The position numbers and the translations under genes were made by a program. 30,121 bases of DNA from CAZVPF01 sp964628195. GTDB lineage: Bacteria > Planctomycetota > Phycisphaerae > Sedimentisphaerales > Anaerohalosphaeraceae. Position 1 is the stretch's first letter; the number at the start of each line of letters is the position of its first letter. The notes beneath the pieces were generated by a model. It saw only the letters and a program-made list of their open reading frames with translations, searched no databases and was not told the origin of the DNA. Below, piece by piece: positions 23,911-30,121 of this stretch. The DNA lies in the NCBI GenBank assembly GCA_964628195.1, contig CAZVPF010000036.1, positions 1 to 30,121 on the forward strand. Reading direction: 5' to 3'.

Positions 23911-24564
23911 ATGAAAACTCGAATGATGTTGTTAATGGTTATTGGAATTTTTTGTTGCTCGACTTTGTTAGCCGATCCTGTAACGGTTTGGAACGCAAGC
24001 TTTGAGGAACCTGCCTTGGACGATGGCGGAGCGGTTGGATATCTTGGCGGCGGAGCTACTATCCCTTACTGGCCCTCATCAACCGGTTCATATTTGCAGG
24101 TTATCGACCCTGATGCAACTTACCCATTGCAGGCCACCGACGGTGAAAACGTAGCTTACGTTAATGGTGGAATTCTTATGTGGCAGGACCTTGCGCCAAT
24201 ACAGGATAACACAATTTACACTGTTACAGTGGACTTAGGGGCACACCCTGATGTTTTTCCTCAATACGCATGGAGCAACGTCGGCTTTTTCGCGGGCACA
24301 GATCATTCTAATCTCTTAAAACAAGTTCAGTTTGGCAGTCCTTCAGCAAATACAGAAATTCCAACCGGCAGCTTTGGCACATTCTCAATGAGCTGGGAAA
24401 GTACAGGCAGCATTTTTGTCGGACAAGCTCTGAAACTAAACTTTAATTCTGACAGGGTCTGGTATGACAATGTTCGCGTAGACGCTACGCTTATTCCGGA
24501 ACCTGCCACTATAAGCCTGCTTGGCTTGAGCGGTTTGGTCCTTTTAAGAAAACGCGGGAAATAA
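23911..24564 (+). CDS. PEP-CTERM sorted protein with the same beta-sandwich domain
   Basis: A 217-residue protein with GGAGGAG upstream of its ATG. Signal peptide at about 1-21, then one sandwich domain with WNASFEEPALDD, NTIYTVTVDLGAHPD, VGQALKLNFNSDRVWYDNVR, matching the repeated domain of the preceding gene. The C-terminus has the exosortase signal IPEPATISLLGLSGLVLLRK ending RGK. It pairs with the dockerin-tailed protein in the same way that the PEP-CTERM protein at 3931-4716 pairs with the one at 2283-3899: same fold, different sorting tail. Confidence 0.88.
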   Translation: MKTRMMLLMVIGIFCCSTLLADPVTVWNASFEEPALDDGGAVGYLGGGATIPYWPSSTGSYLQVIDPDATYPLQATDGENVAYVNGGILMWQDLAPIQDNTIYTVTVDLGAHPDVFPQYAWSNVGFFAGTDHSNLLKQVQFGSPSANTEIPTGSFGTFSMSWESTGSIFVGQALKLNFNSDRVWYDNVRVDATLIPEPATISLLGLSGLVLLRKRGK

Positions 24565-24588
24565 ATTATATAATTGTGTATAATATGG

Positions 24589-24630
24589 ACAGGTGCCGTG
24601 TATGGCCGAAATACGCGGCGCCGTCCCTGT
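24589..24630 (+). other. Intercistronic hairpin upstream of prepilin-like gene
   Basis: GCCGTGTAT (24595-24603) pairs fully, with one G-U, to ATACGCGGC (24611-24619) over a 7-base loop; ACAGG and CCTGT (24589-24593, 24626-24630) extend the stem outside an internal loop. It lies between the PEP-CTERM gene and the prepilin-like gene. No U-run follows, so it is not a classical terminator. Confidence 0.55.
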
Positions 24631-24653
24631 TAAATACAAAGGGAAGTGACATT

Positions 24654-25487
24654 ATGAGAACGAAAAAAGGTTTTACCTTAATAGAACTGCTTGTTGTGAT
24701 ATCCATCATCGCCCTTTTGCTCTCGATTCTGCTTCCTTCGCTTCAAAGGGTTAAGATGCTCACCAGGAGGGTGGTTTGTTCGTCCAATCTCAGGCAGCAG
24801 GGCATTGCTTTCGGTGTTTACGGCGCAGATTTCGGTAAATACCCGCCGCATGTTTACCAGCTTTGGCAAAATGGCAGTTTAGTTGGTTCTCACTGGCCGT
24901 TCGGGGGAATGGCACATATCCCAGAGGGCGGAAGTGAATATGAACCCGCAGGCCAGGCCTGCCTGCTCGCTGCAGAATATATCACTGACCCCGAATTTTT
25001 CTATTGTCCTTCTCTAAGAAAATCCGACTTTCTCAGTTATGAAGCCATGTTCGAAGAATACCAGCAGGATTACCTGCAAACCAACCAGGTTGAAGACATA
25101 GACTGGTATAATCTTTTCCTCAGTTATCCTTACTGGGTGGACTATAAAACAGGCAGAGTGCATGAAGACAGGAACCTGAAAAGGAGTGTCGCCGATTCTC
25201 CTTCCGACCGATCCGGCAAAGTTCTCGCGACCGATATAATAGCGATAAACGGATTTGAATTACCTGACTTTGGGGACTTTTCCGATGCATTCAAATATCC
25301 CCATAGGTTCGCAAATCATAAGCAAACCGGCGTTATGGAAGGCGGCTGTGTACTCAAAAATGACGGCAGCGTAACATGGGAAGATTTCAGGAGCATGCAG
25401 GAAGATTGGGGAACATTAAGTCCGTTGTCTTACGACAGGCTGCGATTCGTATATTCAGCCAACGACAAGATACTTTTCTGGTTTTAA
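24654..25487 (+). CDS. Prepilin-like protein with N-terminal cleavage/methylation motif
   Basis: A 277-residue protein; the ATG at 24654 has GGGAAG upstream and places KKGFTLIELLVVISIIALLL at the N-terminus as in true prepilins; a longer reading from 24576 would bury that signal and run through the hairpin. The C-terminal region has NHKQTGVMEGG and VLKNDGSVTWEDF, an H-x9-DG-like pattern. It closely parallels the gene at 1350-2180 in length and start (LQRVKMLTRRVVCSSNLRQQ here, NRVKKQAQQVVCQSNLRQL there). Expected at the inner membrane; role unknown. Confidence 0.88.
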   Translation: MRTKKGFTLIELLVVISIIALLLSILLPSLQRVKMLTRRVVCSSNLRQQGIAFGVYGADFGKYPPHVYQLWQNGSLVGSHWPFGGMAHIPEGGSEYEPAGQACLLAAEYITDPEFFYCPSLRKSDFLSYEAMFEEYQQDYLQTNQVEDIDWYNLFLSYPYWVDYKTGRVHEDRNLKRSVADSPSDRSGKVLATDIIAINGFELPDFGDFSDAFKYPHRFANHKQTGVMEGGCVLKNDGSVTWEDFRSMQEDWGTLSPLSYDRLRFVYSANDKILFWF

Positions 25488-25498
25488 AATTTTATAAT

Positions 25499-28400
25499 AT
25501 GAAATTATTCCGTTTAATCCAAACAAAAACACCGGACAAAAAAGTTGTCATTATTATAATTCTTTTATTTTCATTTCAACTAAGCGGTCAAACTGTTTCC
25601 ATAAATCTGCTTAACGCGGATTTTGAACATCCCGCTCTCAGTGAGGGGCAGTGGTATAAACACATCTTCGGCTGGCAGTCCTGGTTCTCTGATTACTCGG
25701 CGGAAAGATGCCCGGAAGTAAGAAACCCCTCGCCTTCGAGCTCTGTTCAGGCGTCGAGCGGCGATAACTATGCGTGGTTTAACAGTGTGCAGCTTTTTCA
25801 ATTGCCTGCTGTAATTGAAGCGGGAAAAACTTATACCCTGCAAATTGACGCGGCTAAATACGGAACATATACACCGGTCTACAGATTCGGTTTAGGGGCT
25901 TATGACCATGCGGACAAATATGAAACTCAACCGATTCTTATAACAGAAGCCACGCACGAAACAAACCCGCTGTCCGGTATATGGCAGACCATCACTTTAC
26001 AGTTTAACAGTGACGACCACCCTCAGTGGGTCGGTTACCCGCTTTTGGTTTACCTCTGGTCAGATAATACGGCATTGGATAACGTTGTACTTACAAAAAC
26101 CGCTGACCCTGCTGACGTTGTGGAATTAACGGTCAGCGGCCCATCCCCAGCCGCTGCGGGAATATGGCCCGGACCCGGCACTTATCAATTTGAAAACGGA
26201 GATGAGGTTGACATTGCCGCATACAGATACAAAGACAGCGGGGTAACATACGTATTTGACCATTGGGTTGGCGATGTGCAGTACAAGTATCAGCCTGAGA
26301 CCAAAATAATTATGGATTCAAGCAAAAGCATTCAGGCGGTTTATATTCAAGCCGACCCTGAACCCTGGGACGTAAAGGCGGACACATGGGTAGCTGTCGA
26401 TGCGCTGGGCAGGGAACTGCCGGGTTACGACCAATGCGGTCCACCGCGCAAAAACAGGAAATTTATTTCCGCTTACACTTTTTGGCTTGCAACAGGGCCC
26501 GGAATGTATCATGAGCCTTACGATGTTACGAAGATAATGGCCGATAATCCGTATGACCCGGACTGGGGATTTCATTATGCATTCCACTTCTGGGGCGAGC
26601 CTGAGCTGGGATATTATAAGTCCGTAGATGATTATGTCATGCGAAAGCACATGTACATGCTCGATGCGGCAGGAGTGGATGTAATCGCATTTGAGAATAC
26701 AAATGCGGAAACTTACCCCCAGGCTAATATGATAATGTGCGACGCGATGGAAGATTTGAGGGCCAAGGGAACCGATACCCCCCAGATATGTTTCTGGACC
26801 AATCCTGCTAACGGAATTGAGCAGGATATTTACCTTTTCTTCTACAGCAGGGGCTGGTACCCTGACTTGTGGTTCTATCTCGACGGGAAACCATTGATAA
26901 TGCCTGTTTCAGACTGGTCGGGTTTGCCGAATTATATTAAAAATTACTTTACTTTCAGGCAGTGCTGGGATCAGTTTGACGGACAGGATATGTGGCAGTC
27001 AGGCGACTTCCCTCCGCAGGATTTCGGCTGGCATGACGCTGAGGACATTGCCGAGCAGACATCAGTCGGCGCCGCAAGGCACGCAACAACAAACGTTGGA
27101 AGAAGCTATCACGACGGTGCGCAGCCTCCTATCGACGTATATCATAACACCGGCCTTCAGGACCAGGGACTGTATTTTGACGAGCAGTTCGAAAGAGCGA
27201 TTGAACTTGACCCGGAATTTATTTTTAATTCCACTTTTAACGAGTGGGGCTCCTTTCGGTATATATGGCCCGAACCTGTGTGGCCCGGCCTGGACCATTT
27301 CCTTGGCCATCACATGGTCGAGGGTGAAACATGGTTCGGAGATAATTACAATCACGAATACAGCAGGGATATTGACCCGATGAAAGACGGACATACGGAT
27401 AATTATTATTATCAAATGGCGGCAAATATCAGGCTGTTTAAGGGCGTCCGTTCGCCGGATGTGCCGAGCGGGCCGAAAAATATTGAAATTGACGGTGATT
27501 TTGCCGAATGGCAAACAGTCAAGCCTGAATACAGGGATTACAAAAGAGACACTATGCATCGGAATGAACTTGGCTGGGGCGACTTTACAACTTACACAAA
27601 CACAACTGGCAGGAATGATTTCGTCATTACAAAAACTGTTTATGACGAAAGTTTTGTATATTTCTACGCCAAAACAATGCATCCCATAACAGAGTATGCA
27701 GATTCGAACTGGATGCTCTTGTTCATCGATTCCGATATGAACCATAGTACCGGCTGGGAGGGTTATGATTACGTGGTTAATTCGGAGGTTCTAAGCCGTA
27801 CCGTTACTACGCTTAAGTTTACTTCATCAGGCTCAGGCTGGACAACCGTAAATAACAGTATCGACTATCAAGTTTCGGGCAATGAAATTGAAATACGCCT
27901 GCCCCGCAGCGAGATCGGCCAGACAGGCCAGGATGTCGCGTTCGATTTCCACTGGGCTGATAACATTCAAAACCAATTTGACATAATCGAATTTGCAATC
28001 AGCGGGGATAGTGCACCCGACAGAAGATTCAATTACCGGTATGACAGCTCGATTCGCAAGCGGGAGTGTCAAAAACTGCTCGCCGGGACAAGCCCCCCTG
28101 CCGCCGATACCGACGGCGATTGTGATATCGACGGCGATGACCTTGCTCAAATGGCATTGCAGTGGCTTTATTCGAGTGACTTGACTGATTTTTCCACCCT
28201 TGCGTCAGAGTGGGGGGTGTCTTTCTTGCCGGAAAATATATCTCCATTATTACTGCTCGATGACGGTTTTGAAACTGGTGACCTTGCAGGTAATGATTGG
28301 GAACTGACAGGCAGCCCCGAATGGTCTGTAACTTCGGACAAACCAAACAAAGGGATTTATTCGGTAAAATCCGGCCCGATCAATCACAGCGAAATAACTT

Positions 28401-28666
28401 CGCTGAAAGTTCAGGTCAATGTCACTGAAGAGGCGGTCCTGCGTTTTCATTACAGGGTGTCAAGTGAGCAAAATTATGATTGGTTCCGTTTCTATATTGA
28501 CGGTTCGGAGAAATGCAGCAATTCCGGTGATCAAGCCTGGCTTATGCAGAAGAACATTCTTTCCCCGGGCACACATACGCTTCAATGGTCCTACATCAAG
28601 GATCATTCGGTGTCCTCGGGCGATGATTGCGTGTGGGTGGACAATGTCATTTTAACAAGCCGATGA
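25499..28666 (+). CDS. Large secreted putative glycoside hydrolase (GH71/99-like) with binding modules
   Basis: A 1055-residue protein. Signal/anchor at about 15-31; sandwich domain (33-200; LLNADFEHPALSEG, VGYPLLVYLWSDNTALDNVV); B-repeat-like segment (207-283; FDHWVGDVQYKY); putative catalytic region (about 290-655) with KFISAYTFWLATGPGMYHEP, GYYKSVDDYVMRKHMYMLDA, AGVDVIAFENTNAE and FNSTFNEWGSF, resembling TIM-barrel GH71/GH99-like proteins with acidic residues at strand ends (family assignment tentative). A CBM9-like domain follows (about 660-850, starting IEIDGDFAEW), then dockerin-like DTDGDCDIDGDDLAQMALQW (870-889) and a C-terminal beta-sandwich (917-1055). The dockerin motif is internal, unlike in the other proteins. 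The ATG lies 11 bp after the prepilin-like stop codon and has no clear ribosome-binding site, so translation may be coupled. Confidence 0.8.
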   Translation: MKLFRLIQTKTPDKKVVIIIILLFSFQLSGQTVSINLLNADFEHPALSEGQWYKHIFGWQSWFSDYSAERCPEVRNPSPSSSVQASSGDNYAWFNSVQLFQLPAVIEAGKTYTLQIDAAKYGTYTPVYRFGLGAYDHADKYETQPILITEATHETNPLSGIWQTITLQFNSDDHPQWVGYPLLVYLWSDNTALDNVVLTKTADPADVVELTVSGPSPAAAGIWPGPGTYQFENGDEVDIAAYRYKDSGVTYVFDHWVGDVQYKYQPETKIIMDSSKSIQAVYIQADPEPWDVKADTWVAVDALGRELPGYDQCGPPRKNRKFISAYTFWLATGPGMYHEPYDVTKIMADNPYDPDWGFHYAFHFWGEPELGYYKSVDDYVMRKHMYMLDAAGVDVIAFENTNAETYPQANMIMCDAMEDLRAKGTDTPQICFWTNPANGIEQDIYLFFYSRGWYPDLWFYLDGKPLIMPVSDWSGLPNYIKNYFTFRQCWDQFDGQDMWQSGDFPPQDFGWHDAEDIAEQTSVGAARHATTNVGRSYHDGAQPPIDVYHNTGLQDQGLYFDEQFERAIELDPEFIFNSTFNEWGSFRYIWPEPVWPGLDHFLGHHMVEGETWFGDNYNHEYSRDIDPMKDGHTDNYYYQMAANIRLFKGVRSPDVPSGPKNIEIDGDFAEWQTVKPEYRDYKRDTMHRNELGWGDFTTYTNTTGRNDFVITKTVYDESFVYFYAKTMHPITEYADSNWMLLFIDSDMNHSTGWEGYDYVVNSEVLSRTVTTLKFTSSGSGWTTVNNSIDYQVSGNEIEIRLPRSEIGQTGQDVAFDFHWADNIQNQFDIIEFAISGDSAPDRRFNYRYDSSIRKRECQKLLAGTSPPAADTDGDCDIDGDDLAQMALQWLYSSDLTDFSTLASEWGVSFLPENISPLLLLDDGFETGDLAGNDWELTGSPEWSVTSDKPNKGIYSVKSGPINHSEITSLKVQVNVTEEAVLRFHYRVSSEQNYDWFRFYIDGSEKCSNSGDQAWLMQKNILSPGTHTLQWSYIKDHSVSSGDDCVWVDNVILTSR

Positions 28667-28742
28667 CATTATTATACGGATTGGCCACCTCGTCAATATT
28701 TATTAGATCATAGTTTTAATAAACAATAACGCCGCTTTAAAC

Positions 28743-28770
28743 TTACAAAATGAAAACAATAACTTATAAT
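28743..28770 (+). promoter_or_regulatory. Possible promoter for the GH43/32-like gene
   Basis: TTACAA (28743-28748) and TATAAT (28765-28770) are 16 bp apart, 46 bp before the downstream ATG. The intergenic gap is A/T-rich, so chance occurrence is possible and the gene may simply be read from the upstream operon. Confidence 0.35.
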
Positions 28771-28815
28771 AGGTTTCCGGATTAGCAGATTGTTCATGTG
28801 AAAGGCCCTTTTGTG

Positions 28816-30121
28816 ATGTTGAAATTTATATTGAGGTCATACCTGATATTTGTTATGTTTTCATTCCCGCTGACCGCTGTTGGTATTGAATGGTCTCAAC
28901 TCAACGCTATAAGTAAAACGCAAGACGGCTTCGAGGTGACAGGTTTTGACCCCTGGCTGCTTTCTGAAACTTTTTCTAAAACGGCGCCGAAAGAAGAATC
29001 TTACTTCCTGATGGATATTAAAGTCTCAAGGCCGATGAGCTTTCAGATATACTGGTGGAAAAAAGGACAAGGCGGGCATTTTTCAAGGATGCACAATGTC
29101 AACATATCTCAGCCGGGAACCTATGTAAAGAAAGTTATTGACCTGGACAGGTATGGGAGATTTGAAGGAGCGGACTTAGTCCGCATCGGCCCGGTCACGG
29201 CGGATAATTTCAGTTTCGACATAAAAACGGCTGAATTCATAAGCAAAGATAAGGTCCCGCACGAACACTTCAGGCATCTTGTGGAAATGAAATGCTTTAC
29301 TTCAAAGCTGCATTACCTGCCCTGTGAAAATATTGAATACAAAACCGTTCTCCTGTCAAAAAACTATCCCGAGACCAGGTCCTCGAAAATTCTCAAAACA
29401 AAAATAACCGACCTCAACGGAAAGATAATACACCAAAAGCTGCGGCATTATGGTATTGCCGATCTTGAGAAGAGAAAAGAGCTTTTTTGCTGCTTTTCAC
29501 CGGATAAACTAAAACCCGGTGCTTATACTTTACACGCCGAATCAAAGGACCAGATGACCGGTCTTACATTGACCGACACCCATAACTTTATGGTAATTGA
29601 TGAAAACTTTCCCTACGTTTATGAAACACCATTCAGGTACGTAAAGGATTTTTCGATCATCCGCGACAGCAAAGGGTTATGGCACATTTTTTCCATAACC
29701 GGCGAATTTATTGAAGGCCATGACTGGATAGTAAACGGCAATGAGAGAACATTCAGCCATGGAACCAGCACGGACCTCAGGAGCTGGACCTACCACGAAC
29801 CGGTTCTGAGCATTTCAGAAAAAAAATATTCAGACGGGGACGGATACTATGAAGACAAAGGCGTATGGGCTCCAAATGTGATTTCTCATAATGGAAAATA
29901 CTACATGTTTTACACTTCCACGAACAGCTATGTATCTCAGTCTATTTCCCTTGCTGTTTCGGAGGATTTATATGAATGGCAAAAGCATAAGCATAATCCT
30001 GTTTTTAATTTAGAAGGCCTTGACTGGGCAAACTGGGAAAGGGGTAGATGGGCCGATTGCAGGGACCCGGAAATATTCAAAGACGGCGACATTTTTTATA
30101 TGTATCTAACAGCTCATGCGG
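28816..30121 (+). CDS. GH43/GH32-like five-bladed propeller protein, 3' end outside the window
   Basis: An ATG at 28816, preceded by AAAGG, opens a frame that stays open to the window edge (435 codons). The N-terminus MLKFILRSYLIFVMFSFPLT is a signal peptide. Residues about 25-260 form beta-rich domains without a recognised family. From about 270 the sequence becomes a glycoside hydrolase propeller: FSIIRDSKGLWHIFSITG, GVWAPNVISHNGKYYMFYTS, and CRDPEIFKDGDIFYMYLTAH. The W-A-P-x-V and R-D-P segments are typical of GH43/GH32-related enzymes acting on arabino-, xylo-, galacto- or fructo-configured glycosides. Catalytic residues cannot be fully assigned because the gene is cut. It is probably the next member of the LacI-controlled unit. 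Confidence 0.75.
   Translation, partial: MLKFILRSYLIFVMFSFPLTAVGIEWSQLNAISKTQDGFEVTGFDPWLLSETFSKTAPKEESYFLMDIKVSRPMSFQIYWWKKGQGGHFSRMHNVNISQPGTYVKKVIDLDRYGRFEGADLVRIGPVTADNFSFDIKTAEFISKDKVPHEHFRHLVEMKCFTSKLHYLPCENIEYKTVLLSKNYPETRSSKILKTKITDLNGKIIHQKLRHYGIADLEKRKELFCCFSPDKLKPGAYTLHAESKDQMTGLTLTDTHNFMVIDENFPYVYETPFRYVKDFSIIRDSKGLWHIFSITGEFIEGHDWIVNGNERTFSHGTSTDLRSWTYHEPVLSISEKKYSDGDGYYEDKGVWAPNVISHNGKYYMFYTSTNSYVSQSISLAVSEDLYEWQKHKHNPVFNLEGLDWANWERGRWADCRDPEIFKDGDIFYMYLTAHA

Overview
The window looks like a polysaccharide- or glycan-utilisation region from an anaerobic or marine planctomycete of the Phycisphaerae/Sedimentisphaerales type. This is an inference from gene content. The pointers are secreted proteins with a degenerate one-loop dockerin-like tail (D-x-x-x-D-C-x-x-D/N), PEP-CTERM sorting signals, prepilin-like proteins with an H-x9-DG-like C-terminus, Asp-box (BNR) sialidase-like proteins, a Cys-type sulfatase, and XylR-like and LacI-type sugar regulators. 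No rRNA, tRNA or CRISPR array was seen.

Layout. (1) Positions 1-16231 are all on the minus strand and form three probable transcription units. One runs 4716->1: PEP-CTERM protein, Fn3/dockerin protein, prepilin-like protein, nucleoside-hydrolase-like protein, and the start of a sodium:solute symporter. One runs 12782->4925: sialidase-like lipoprotein, beta-helix/dockerin protein, two more sialidase-like paralogs, small zinc-ribbon membrane protein, ribokinase, sulfatase. One is a single 1098-residue gene, 16231->12935, combining the shared N-terminal module, an FGE-like domain, a sialidase-like domain, a beta-sandwich and a dockerin-like tail. (2) A divergent XylR-like regulator lies at 16485-17654. 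(3) Positions 17655-20300 are an accessory patch: an IS3-family transposase remnant joined to an integrase N-terminal remnant, an overlapping pair of uncharacterised genes (one with a DUF4145/HEPN-like C-terminus), and a GIY-YIG gene flanked by degenerate repeats. (4) Positions 20470-20691 hold a regulatory site and a truncated prepilin-like gene. (5) From 20886 to the end, on the plus strand, an apparently autoregulated LacI-type gene leads a second secreted-protein operon: two proteins with related beta-sandwich domains, a prepilin-like protein, a 1055-residue putative GH71/99-like hydrolase, and a partial GH43/GH32-like propeller protein.

How it may work. The best regulatory signal is a tandem site built from TTCGNAAAA-like half-sites about 21-23 bp apart. 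It occurs upstream of all three minus-strand units and, in the same orientation relative to transcription, upstream of the broken prepilin gene. It is probably the operator of the XylR-like regulator. The predicted scheme is extracellular or periplasmic trimming and desulfation of a glycan by the sialidase-like proteins and sulfatase, followed by uptake through the symporter and intracellular handling by ribokinase and the nucleoside-hydrolase-like protein. The substrate cannot be named from sequence.
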